Shown: in pieces, positions 7,458 through 14,550 of the stretch
Numbering within the stretch: the first letter of the stretch is position 1
How the letters are laid out: the number at the start of each line of letters is the position of its first letter
DNA from: Bradyrhizobium sp. SZCCHNS1050
GTDB lineage: Bacteria > Pseudomonadota > Alphaproteobacteria > Rhizobiales > Xanthobacteraceae
Assembly (NCBI RefSeq): GCF_032484785.1
Contig: NZ_JAUETR010000002.1
Location: 620,001 to 684,000 of the forward strand
Direction of reading: 5' to 3'
Length of the DNA: 64,000 nt
The notes under the pieces: generated by a model
What the model saw: the letters and a program-made list of their open reading frames with translations, nothing else
Database searches by the model: none
Told to the model about the DNA's origin: nothing
Translations under genes and position numbers: made by a program

Positions 7458-8477
7458 TCAAGGAACCGACGCGGTGATCTTGCCGACGAGATCGAGGAAG
7501 CGCTGCGTTCGGACGCCTGTCCGATTCACGGCCAGATCGACCAGCTCGACGACCACCAGGTGCTTCGAGGGAACGACCACGATCTGCTGTCCGCCGTAGC
7601 CGGAGGCAAAATAGCCGCTGATGCCGGATCGGACGCTGCTGAAGGTCCACCAGAGATAGCCGTAACCCCGTCCGGGCTGCTCGGTGTCCGAGAGACGGCT
7701 GGTCGATTCCGTCACCCATGTCGGCGGGATCAGTTGAGCCCCATTCCAGCGTCCGCCGTTCAGGAACAGCAGGCCAAACCTCGCCAGGTCTCGCGCGCTC
7801 ATCCGAAACACATAGGCCGGATGCGACGAGGAGGCTTCCTTCACGTACACGCCGTCTGCGGCGGAGAAATCCTCCATCCCGATCGGCCGGCCGATCCGTC
7901 TGTCGAAGCTTGCGAACACGTCGTCGACGGACTGCCGATAGATCGTGCCGAGCGCGTTGAAATCCCAGTTGTTGTAGTACCAGAAACTGCCCGGCGGATG
8001 GCTCTCGCGCGCCGGCCGCCTCTGCTTCATCTGCCCCGTCTCATAGGACGCGAGATGATAGACCCCGGAGCGCGCCATCAGTAGCTGACGCACCGTCGCG
8101 GTCTGCTCGGCCGGCGAAAGCCCCGGCGGAACGTCGTCGATCTCGAGCGCGGCAAGCGTGCTGTCGAGGTTGATCCGGCCGGCTTCGACGGCGATGCCAT
8201 ACAACGCGCTGAGCAGACTCTTGCGCACGGACCGGACATTGACCTTCGCACCGAGATCGCCGAACGAGGCAACAATGTCGTCGTCCCTCACGACCATGAT
8301 CGCTGTCGGCTTCTGTTCGACCGCAAACTCCTGCACCTCGCGTGCGATCGGTGCAGACCAGGGCGTCTCGTCCGGGCTTGCCGTCCGCCAATGCAGTCCC
8401 GGCTCGGCCTGAGCCCAGGACCAACCCATCGCAAGGATTGCCAGCACGGCAAGCGGACGTCGCATTGGCACGTTCAT
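7458..8477 (-). CDS. secreted serine hydrolase of the beta-lactamase/PBP fold
   Basis: A 339-residue protein starting at the ATG at 8477, or at 8465 four codons in. A signal peptide (about residues 5-25, ending AQAE) directs it to the periplasm. The class C beta-lactamase/esterase-type catalytic motifs are visible: SVRK (Ser83, Lys86) and YNN (Tyr168, Asn170), with a late GYGGQQI segment in the position of the third motif. Such proteins include esterases and D-aminopeptidases as well as beta-lactamases, so resistance should not be assumed. It precedes the 2H phosphoesterase gene with an 11-base gap. Confidence 0.85.
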   Translation of the reverse strand: MNVPMRRPLAVLAILAMGWSWAQAEPGLHWRTASPDETPWSAPIAREVQEFAVEQKPTAIMVVRDDDIVASFGDLGAKVNVRSVRKSLLSALYGIAVEAGRINLDSTLAALEIDDVPPGLSPAEQTATVRQLLMARSGVYHLASYETGQMKQRRPARESHPPGSFWYYNNWDFNALGTIYRQSVDDVFASFDRRIGRPIGMEDFSAADGVYVKEASSSHPAYVFRMSARDLARFGLLFLNGGRWNGAQLIPPTWVTESTSRLSDTEQPGRGYGYLWWTFSSVRSGISGYFASGYGGQQIVVVPSKHLVVVELVDLAVNRTGVRTQRFLDLVGKITASVP

Positions 8478-8593
8478 TCCCGTCTCGACAAAACCGATGT
8501 CGAGAATGCTAGAGCAAGACCGACGGACGGTACAGAGGTCACCGGCCATCGATGTCTCTGTCTGCATGGCCGCGGATCTCCACTGCTCGTGAC

Positions 8594-8625
8594 GCAACAT
8601 GCCCCGTTGCAATTTTTTTTATTTT
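8594..8625 (+). terminator. terminator-like hairpin with T-run and no gene before it
   Basis: GCAAC (8594-8598) and GTTGC (8606-8610) form a 5-bp stem with a 7-base loop, followed by eight T residues and a further ATTTT. It looks like a weak intrinsic terminator on the plus strand, but no plus-strand gene precedes it for more than 1.5 kb. It could end an antisense transcript or simply be an AT-rich stretch. Confidence 0.25.
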
Positions 8626-8713
8626 CACCCGCAGCATCAGCCAGATGGCCGCCGCAGCCAGCCCCGCCCTCAAACTTTCCGCTTGCTTTTATTCCGAAAA
8701 TCGGAAATAACAT

Positions 8714-9063
8714 CCGCATCCCGTCCTCATGAGAGGGACGTTTCGCGATCGTCATGAACGTGGAGGGCGGGATGCGGTGGCCGCGATCGTGTTGCAGCGT
8801 GCTCGATGTACGCGGACGAACGGCAGGTTGCGGACGTGAAATCGCGTGGTCCTGGCGCCCCGATGCTGGCGCCAAGTCTTTGGGTGATGATGATCCCGGA
8901 GACGACGGTGGCTATCAAGCCGGACACCGGGGAGATCGCGTATAAGCGTTAAGACCTCCGCGCAGGGAATGCCGGTTGAAACGGCTTTGCCTGTGGTGAC
9001 TGCCGCCTGCTTTTTGTTTGCAGGCGGGCCATGGGTGAGGCCTTCACCCGGCATTCCCTGCGC
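8714..9063. repeat. structured intergenic repeat, probably dispersed in the genome
   Basis: About 350 bases built of nested inverted repeats with no convincing gene. The left part has CCGCATCCCG (8714-8723) and CGGGATGCGG (8768-8777). The right part has 16-bp perfect arms, GCGCAGGGAATGCCGG (8960-8975) and its complement (9048-9063), enclosing CCGCCTGC (9003-9010) and GCAGGCGG (9020-9027). From memory, very similar stretches recur between genes in Bradyrhizobium and are sometimes miscalled as proteins. Copy number cannot be tested here. It could be a MITE-like unit or encode a structured RNA. Confidence 0.5.
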
Positions 9064-9304
9064 CCTCTCTTCTGTGATGAGGGTCTTGATCCAGCATCAC
9101 TCGGGCGCAGATGCGCGGCGAGATTGCAAAGACTTGCCCTGCAATGAGACACGCGACGGCCACCCCACGCTCCGCTGTCGTCCCGGCCTCCGCGCCGGGA
9201 CCCATACCCACAGGGAGCAGTTTGAGGCAAGATCGGAGTGGGCATCTCGTCCTCACAACATCTGCTGCTGCGTATGGGTCCCTGTGTCTGGAAAGTCTGC
9301 CATG

Positions 9305-9435
9305 ATGATGGTGGGCGGGAAGCCGTTGGGTCCTTGGCGCTAGACGCCGTGAGCCGGCTCGGTCTCCCGCCCGTTCCATTTATCAACCTGAACAGTTGCA
9401 CGAGGCTGCGCCAACAGACCTCGCATCACAGGGAC
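9305..9435 (+). ncRNA. candidate bridge RNA of the IS110 element
   Basis: The leader before the transposase holds two hairpins of the same design. First: GGGCGGGA (9313-9320) pairs with TCCCGCCC (9365-9372), AGCCG (9321-9325) with CGGCT (9355-9359), and an apical GGCG/CGCC stem (9336-9339, 9345-9348); its left loop is 9326-9335 and its right loop 9349-9354. Second: CCTG (9387-9390) pairs with CAGG (9429-9432) and CGAGG (9401-9405) with CCTCG (9419-9423); its left loop is 9391-9400 and its right loop 9424-9428. The loops match the element junctions (see findings). In IS621 such RNAs guide target and donor choice. Expression and exact ends are unknown. Confidence 0.6.
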
Positions 9436-9442
9436 AGGCACC

Positions 9443-10384
9443 GTGATCGTACCTTTTCGTTGCGTCGGAATCGACGTTTGCAAACCCTATCTCGATATTT
9501 TTGATGAAGCCGTGGGGGCGCCGGAGCGCATCGCCAACGGGCCACAGGCCATCACACAGCTGGTGGCGCGTTGGGGATGCGATGTTCTGGTGGTCTTTGA
9601 GGCCACGGGTGTCTACGACCTCGAACTGCGCGAGGCCCTGCGTCGGGCGGGCATCCGCTTTGCGCGGATCAACCCGGCTCGAGCTCGCGATTTCGCCCGC
9701 GCCAGCGGCCAACTCGCCAAGACCGATCCGATCGACGCGCGAACGCTGGCAGCCTTTGGGCGCGCCATGCAGCCAGCCACCGAGCAGGCCATGACGCCTG
9801 CCCAAAGCGCCCTCGCCAGGCTTGCAAAACGGCGGGATCAACTGGTTGCCATGCGCGCCCAGGAAAAGAACCGCCGCAGCGAGGCCGAGGACCGCGCCAT
9901 GGCCGAACGCATCAGCCGCCTGATCGAGGTCCTCAATGACGAGATCGTCGAGATCGAGGCCGAGATCAACGCGCTCATCAAAGCCGAGCCGGTGCTTGCG
10001 GAGCAGGCACAGCTGATGCGCTCCGTGCCCGGTGTGGGACCCGTCGCCTGCATGCAACTCATCACCCAGATGCCGGAACTCGGCCATCTCGGGCCAAAGG
10101 AGGTAGCCGCTCTTGCGGGCCTGGCTCCCTTCAATCGCGATAGCGGGGCGTATCGTGGCAAGCGCAAGATCGGCGGCGGCCGGAAGCGTGTCCGCGACGC
10201 CCTCTACATGGCCGCCCTCAACGCCGTCCGCCGCGCCGATCGCTTCAAGATCTTTTACAACCGTCTGCGCCAAGCCGGTAAACCCGCCAAGCTCGCCCTC
10301 ATCGCCGTCGCCAGGAAGCTTCTAACCATCCTGAATGCCATGATGCGCGACCGAAAACCTTATGCGATCACTCCATCAACATAA
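9443..10384 (+). CDS. IS110-family transposase (DEDD recombinase)
   Basis: A 313-residue recombinase, a normal length for the family. The N-terminal RuvC-like domain shows the DEDD residues: Asp11 (GIDVCK), Glu53 (VFEATG) and Asp95/Asp98 (KTDPID). A coiled-coil-rich middle (about 130-185) leads to the C-terminal Transposase_20 domain with SVPGVGPV and NRDSGAYRGKRK, where Ser234 is the likely nucleophile. The enzyme catalyses RNA-guided recombination of a circular intermediate with the target. The frame is intact, so the element may be active. The TAA stop lies only a few bases from the inferred right end. Confidence 0.93.
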   Translation: MIVPFRCVGIDVCKPYLDIFDEAVGAPERIANGPQAITQLVARWGCDVLVVFEATGVYDLELREALRRAGIRFARINPARARDFARASGQLAKTDPIDARTLAAFGRAMQPATEQAMTPAQSALARLAKRRDQLVAMRAQEKNRRSEAEDRAMAERISRLIEVLNDEIVEIEAEINALIKAEPVLAEQAQLMRSVPGVGPVACMQLITQMPELGHLGPKEVAALAGLAPFNRDSGAYRGKRKIGGGRKRVRDALYMAALNAVRRADRFKIFYNRLRQAGKPAKLALIAVARKLLTILNAMMRDRKPYAITPST

Positions 10385-10458
10385 CAGTTGCCGGATCGGC
10401 GCTTCGCCGACGCGAGCGTCGTCGAAGCTTGTCCGGGACGACAGCGGTGTTGGGGCTG

Positions 10459-12300
10459 CTACCTGATCATCGCCGGCCCATGGTCCGGCACGGCGACATC
10501 GAGCACGCGCAGCTGCACGCGTTCGACGCCCTGGTAGCGGTCGACGGTGAGCGTGCCGGCGACGTGCAGGATCTGGCCGCGATGCTGAACCAGGGCGTTG
10601 CCGAGCTTCTGGCCCACGCTGCGGAATGCGATCGCATTCACGGCGGCGCCGTCGCCGGACTTGAAGCGCAGCTTGAGATGCGCCTGCCCGACCTCGTCGG
10701 CGTAAACCAGCTGATGCGACGGCAGCGCCACGATGGGCTCGGGATTGCCGCTGCCGAAGGGACCGGCGCGATTGAGCGTCGCGACCAGCTCGGGTGTCGC
10801 GGCGCGCGCGCTGATGGCGCCGTCGATCAGGATCTCGTTGACGTGACGTGCGTCGGCGACGTCGGCGGCGAGCGCGCTTTCGAGAAAGGCGCGAAACTCG
10901 GCCAACCGCTCCTTGCGCAAGGTGACGCCGGCGGCCATCGCGTGCCCGCCGCCCTTCATCAGGATGCCCTGCTCCACGGCGTGGCGGACGGCCTTGCCAA
11001 GATCGACGCCGGGAATCGAGCGGCCCGACCCGGTGCCGATGCCGCCCGGCTCGAGCGCGATCGCAAACGCCGGCCGGGCAAACTTTTCCTTGAGCCTGGA
11101 CGCGACCAGCCCGACCACGCCGGGATGCCAGCCTTCGGATGCGGTCACGATGACGGCGCCCTTGTCCTCCAGCCCGAGCGAGGCCAGCGCCTCCGCTTCG
11201 GCCTGCGCTTCGGCCTGCTGCTCAATGATCCGGCGCTCGCTGTTGAGCCGGTCGAGCTCGGCGGCGATGCGCGCGGCTTCGGAGATATCGCTTTCCAGGA
11301 GCAGGCGCACGCCGAGGTCGGCGCGGCCGATGCGCCCGCCGGCATTGATGCGCGGTCCCAGCATGAAGCCGAGATGCCAGGCTTCGGGCGGACCGTTGAG
11401 CCGGGCGACATCCATCAGCGCGGTGTGCCCGACATGGTCGCGCCGGCGCATCGCGATCAGGCCCTTGGCGACGAAGGCGCGGTTGAGCGCGATCAGCGGC
11501 GCGACGTCGGCGACGGTGCCGAGCGCGACGTGATGCAGCATGCTGAGCAGATCCGGCTCCGGGCGCGTGCTGCTCCAGAAGCCGCGGCCGCGCAGCTCGC
11601 GATTGACCGCAACCAGCGTGACCAGCGTCAGCCCGACCGCGGCGAGATAGCCGAGGCCGGAAAGATCATCCGGCCGGTTCGGATTGACCAGCGCCTCGAC
11701 CTCCGGCAGCTCCTCGCCGCATTGATGGTGATCGATCACCACCACGGACATGCCGAGCCGCCGCGCCTCCGCCAGCGGCTCGAGGCTGGTGGTGCCGCAG
11801 TCGACCGTCACGAGCAGCGTCGCGCCTTTGCTTGCCAGCGCGCGGATCGCCTCGACGTTCGGGCCATAGCCTTCGAAGATGCGGTCGGGAATGTGGATCA
11901 GCGGATCGAGCCCGCAATGGCGCAGATGCCAGGCGAGCAGTGCCGCCGAGGTCGCGCCGTCGACATCGTAGTCGCCGAAGATCGCGACCGTCTCGCCCTT
12001 GACCGCGGCGTCGGCAATGCGCTGCGCCGCCGCCTCCATCTGCGTCACCGTGAACGGATCCGGCATCAGCTTGCGGATGGTCGGATCGAGGAAGTCGTTG
12101 ACCGCGTCGATCTCGACGTCGCGCCCGGCGAGCACGCGCGCCAACATCTCGGGCAACTGATATCGCTGCACCATCGCAAGCGCGCGCGCCGCGCCGCGCG
12201 CATCCAGCCGGTCGCGCCACAATTTGTTGGTCAGCGACAGCCGCACGCCCAGGAACGCCTGCGGGGCGCTCAGGGGCAGTGCAAGGGCGGATGGTGCCAT
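10459..12300 (-). CDS. recJ: single-stranded-DNA-specific exonuclease RecJ
   Basis: A 613-residue DHH-superfamily 5'-3' exonuclease acting in RecF-type recombination, mismatch and base-excision repair. Visible motifs include IFGDYDVDGATSAALL near residue 90 (metal-binding Asp residues), VTVDCGT, the DHH triplet in VVIDHHQCGE, and NAGGRIGRADLGVRLL. The DHHA1 region GGGHAMAAGVTLRK and a C-terminal OB-like domain complete the protein. Length fits the family. The interrupted repeat ends 11 bases beyond the stop codon. It is divergent from the chemotaxis-like gene with a 308-bp gap. Confidence 0.95.
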   Translation of the reverse strand: MAPSALALPLSAPQAFLGVRLSLTNKLWRDRLDARGAARALAMVQRYQLPEMLARVLAGRDVEIDAVNDFLDPTIRKLMPDPFTVTQMEAAAQRIADAAVKGETVAIFGDYDVDGATSAALLAWHLRHCGLDPLIHIPDRIFEGYGPNVEAIRALASKGATLLVTVDCGTTSLEPLAEARRLGMSVVVIDHHQCGEELPEVEALVNPNRPDDLSGLGYLAAVGLTLVTLVAVNRELRGRGFWSSTRPEPDLLSMLHHVALGTVADVAPLIALNRAFVAKGLIAMRRRDHVGHTALMDVARLNGPPEAWHLGFMLGPRINAGGRIGRADLGVRLLLESDISEAARIAAELDRLNSERRIIEQQAEAQAEAEALASLGLEDKGAVIVTASEGWHPGVVGLVASRLKEKFARPAFAIALEPGGIGTGSGRSIPGVDLGKAVRHAVEQGILMKGGGHAMAAGVTLRKERLAEFRAFLESALAADVADARHVNEILIDGAISARAATPELVATLNRAGPFGSGNPEPIVALPSHQLVYADEVGQAHLKLRFKSGDGAAVNAIAFRSVGQKLGNALVQHRGQILHVAGTLTVDRYQGVERVQLRVLDVAVPDHGPAMIR

Positions 12301-12608
12301 GATGCGCGGGGCCTCGCTTGCAGCGCAGCGATTCGAAATGGACGCAGTCGAATCTACAGCAACTGGCTTGCCTCAGCAGGTTCCATCCATGAAACCCACC
12401 AGAATCGCCCCAGAACTTGGCGGAACTCACAAGAAATCAGGGAAATGCCGCCATATACGGCTGGCTGCCTAAAATTAGAGCTGCGTTCGATGGAGTGCAT
12501 TAAACAGCCATTAGGCGAACTCCGTAACATTTCAATCAATTATTACGTCCGATTTGTCCGCCCTCTTCGTGCCGACCAGGAGGCGCGGCAACATGGAGTT
12601 CATTGCCG
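12301..12608. other. divergent intergenic region between recJ and the chemotaxis-like gene
   Basis: About 308 bases without a supportable gene. The half nearer 12480-12560 is AT-richer and probably carries promoters. GGAG at 12595-12598 lies 10 bases before the ATG at 12609 and decides that start over an in-frame TTG at 12603. No dyad or terminator stands out. Confidence 0.4.
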
Positions 12609-13697
12609 ATGCTGACCGCGCCCGAGTTGAAGACGCAGCCCTCCGCCGCTCCGGCACAAACGACTCCCAAGGATGACGAGACCGACGTCTCGGCGCTGAT
12701 CGCGCGGCTCACCGGCGAGGTCAATCAGATCGCCTGCGAGAAGACCAAATCGATCCAGCAGATCACCAACCAGATGAAGATGCTGGCGCTGAACGCGCTG
12801 ATCGAGAGCTCGCGGGTCGGCGCGCAAGGCGCAGGCTTCGCCGTGGTGGCCCAGGAGGTGCGCGCCGTCGGCCAACTCGTCGAGACCATCGCGCGCGAGC
12901 TGGAGGGCCAGCTCACGACGCGCACCGGCAATCTGAAGAGCTCGATCGAACGCATGACCGAGCGCGCCCGCGGCGAGCGCATGGTCGATCTGGCGCTGAA
13001 TGCGATCGAGCTGATCGACCGCAATCTCTATGAGCGGACCTGCGACGTGCGCTGGTGGGCGACCGACTCCGCCGTGGTCGATTGCGCAGCCGCGCCCGAT
13101 GCGGCCCGCGTCACGCATGTCTCCGAACGGCTCGCGGTGATTCTCTCGGCCTACACCGTCTATCTCGATCTGTGGCTGTGCGATCCGAGCGGCAACGTGA
13201 TCGCCAACGGCCGGGCGGACCGCTTCAACGTCGTCGGTCAGAGCGTGGCTGATACCAAATGGTTTCGTGAGGCGCGCGGCCTGCGCTCGGGCGACGACTA
13301 TGTCGCCGGTGATGTCGAATGCCAGCCGCTGCTCGGCAACGCCCAGGTCGCGACCTATTGCGCCTCGGTGCGCGAGGACGGCAAGGCCCATGGCAAGCCG
13401 CTCGGCGTGCTCGCGATCCATTTCGATTGGGAAGCGCAGGCGCGCGCCATCGTTCAGGGCGTGCGCGTCAGCGAGAGCGACAAGGCCCGCGTGCTGCTGG
13501 TGGATTCCAATCTGCGCGTGATCGCATCCTCGGACGGTCAGGGCATTCTCAGCGAGCGCGTTTCACTGAAGCTCGATGGCAAGCGCAGTGGCTTCTATCA
13601 GGACATCTCCGGGCGCATGGTCGCGTTCCACGCCACGCCCGGTTACGAGACCTACAAGGGGCTCGGCTGGTATGGCGTGATCGTGTCGGGCGCGTGA
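12609..13697 (+). CDS. soluble MCP-signalling-domain protein with C-terminal Cache-like sensor
   Basis: A 362-residue protein with an unusual order. The N-terminal part has the tip sequence of a methyl-accepting chemotaxis protein (NQMKMLALNALIESSRVGAQ, then GFAVVAQEVRAVGQLV, residues about 55-95). Only one short coiled-coil follows. From about 165 the protein resembles a Cache sensor: LWLCDPSGNVIANGRAD, a WFREA segment, ASVREDGK and a second PAS-like strand set. No signal peptide or transmembrane segment is visible, so both parts are cytoplasmic. It could report an internal signal to CheA. It starts at ATG 12609 and ends 10 bases before the convergent dehalogenase gene. Confidence 0.75.
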   Translation: MLTAPELKTQPSAAPAQTTPKDDETDVSALIARLTGEVNQIACEKTKSIQQITNQMKMLALNALIESSRVGAQGAGFAVVAQEVRAVGQLVETIARELEGQLTTRTGNLKSSIERMTERARGERMVDLALNAIELIDRNLYERTCDVRWWATDSAVVDCAAAPDAARVTHVSERLAVILSAYTVYLDLWLCDPSGNVIANGRADRFNVVGQSVADTKWFREARGLRSGDDYVAGDVECQPLLGNAQVATYCASVREDGKAHGKPLGVLAIHFDWEAQARAIVQGVRVSESDKARVLLVDSNLRVIASSDGQGILSERVSLKLDGKRSGFYQDISGRMVAFHATPGYETYKGLGWYGVIVSGA

Positions 13698-13707
13698 GGC
13701 AGGACGA

Positions 13708-14427
13708 TCAGCAGCCGAGCCGGTCGGCGATGCCGTTGAAATCATCGGCGACGATGTCCCAGGCGCCGGTGGCGTCGAAGTCGCGGCTCTGCAGCGGGCC
13801 GTATTCGGTGGGGCGGGCGACGAAGGCGGTCTTCAGTCCGTAGCGTTGCGCCGCCTCGAGATCATTGTTGTGCGCGGCGACCATCATCACCTCGTCGGGC
13901 GCAAGACCAAGCAGACGCGCGGCGCCGAGATAGGTCTCGGGGTCGGGCTTGTAGTGCTGGAACAGCTCGGCGGAGAGCACGAGGTCCCACGGCAGACCCG
14001 CGAACTTCGCCATGTTGGTGAGCAGCGCAACGTTGCCGTTGGAGAGCGGCGCGATGATGTATTTGGACTTCAGCCGGGTCAGCCCGGCGACACTGTCGGC
14101 CCACGGATGCAGCCGGTGCCAGCCGCGGGTGAGATGATCGAGATCGGCCTCGGTCAAGCCGGTGATGCCGAGCTGGGCAACGAGCGTCTCCAGCGAGCGC
14201 CGGTGCAGCACGTCGAGGATGACGTAGCCGCGCTCCGGGTGCCTGCGGACCTCGTCCATCGAGCCGACATAGAGCCCGCGCCAGCCATCGACCAGCGCGG
14301 TCCAGTCGCCCTGGATGCCGCGGGTCTTCGACCACGCGGTGAAGTCGTTGATCAGGCTGGTGCGCCAGTCGACGACGGTGCCGAACACATCGAACACCAG
14401 CGCCTTGACCATGGACAGGTCGGACAT
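13708..14427 (-). CDS. haloacid dehalogenase type II-like HAD hydrolase
   Basis: A 239-residue HAD-superfamily enzyme resembling L-2-haloacid dehalogenases, which hydrolyse 2-haloacids through an Asp ester. Motif I is DVFGTVVDWR, with the nucleophile in the first Asp; motif II is APLSNGN; the Lys is in FQHYKPDPETYLGA; the last acidic motif is less typical (MMVAAHNNDLEAA). The family's usual length is matched. The ATG at 14427 is used; an upstream in-frame ATG at 14469 would extend into the palindromic repeat. Whether the natural substrate is halogenated cannot be told. Confidence 0.85.
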   Translation of the reverse strand: MSDLSMVKALVFDVFGTVVDWRTSLINDFTAWSKTRGIQGDWTALVDGWRGLYVGSMDEVRRHPERGYVILDVLHRRSLETLVAQLGITGLTEADLDHLTRGWHRLHPWADSVAGLTRLKSKYIIAPLSNGNVALLTNMAKFAGLPWDLVLSAELFQHYKPDPETYLGAARLLGLAPDEVMMVAAHNNDLEAAQRYGLKTAFVARPTEYGPLQSRDFDATGAWDIVADDFNGIADRLGC

Positions 14428-14446
14428 GCTGAGCCGCTCTCCAATT

Positions 14447-14543
14447 TCGTCATTCCGGGATGCGCGCACGGCGCGCAGACCCGGAATCTCGCGCCACGAT
14501 CTCGAGATTCCGGGGTCACGCCCCGCGTGCCCCGGAACGACTG
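14447..14543. repeat. palindromic intergenic repeat (REP-like)
   Basis: CCGGAATCTCG (14481-14491) and CGAGATTCCGG (14503-14513) form an 11-bp perfect stem with an 11-base loop. It is flanked by imperfect outer arms built on CATTCCGGGATGCGCG (from 14451) and the related complement ending near 14540. It fills the 123-bp gap between glpX and the dehalogenase-like gene and may act as an mRNA end-protecting or terminating structure. Confidence 0.55.
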
Positions 14544-14550
14544 TGCTGGA

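Larger units (their letters stand above)
9283..10390 (+). mobile_element. IS110-family insertion sequence (boundaries inferred)
   Basis: About 1.1 kb: a leader of about 160 bases, a 313-codon transposase and a very short right end. IS110 elements have no terminal inverted repeats and make little or no target duplication, so the ends were set by reading the junctions. A CC dinucleotide is shared by the left junction (9281-9282, with one base of ambiguity from CCC) and the right junction (10391-10392). The interrupted palindrome around it supports both limits to within a few bases. Confidence 0.65.
9172..10447. repeat. palindromic repeat unit interrupted by an IS110 element
   Basis: CCGCTGTCGTCCCGG (9172-9186) has its exact complement at 10433-10447, and GGGACCCATAC (9197-9207) has its complement at 9272-9282. 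Removing the IS (about 9283-10390) leaves a nested palindrome of roughly 165 bases, of the kind scattered between genes in Bradyrhizobium. The IS entered the right half of this palindrome, just after the GGGTCC of the inner arm. Confidence 0.6.

Noticed and set aside
7458-8477. Calling the serine hydrolase a beta-lactamase resistance gene
   Set aside because: The SxxK and YxN motifs fit the wide PBP/esterase fold; nothing specific to antibiotic hydrolysis was seen.
8978-9063. Possible CRISPR-like unit in the repeated arms
   Set aside because: There is one pair of inverted arms, not direct repeats with spacers, and no cas genes.
8474-9401. Several short open frames (60-150 codons) in the region before the IS element
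   Set aside because: They cover inverted repeats, have Arg/Pro/Ser-rich shadow composition and lack ribosome-binding sites. The repeat explains the sequence better.
10429-12615. A 728-codon open frame on the plus strand
   Set aside because: It lies antisense to recJ, which is unambiguous by its DHH motifs.
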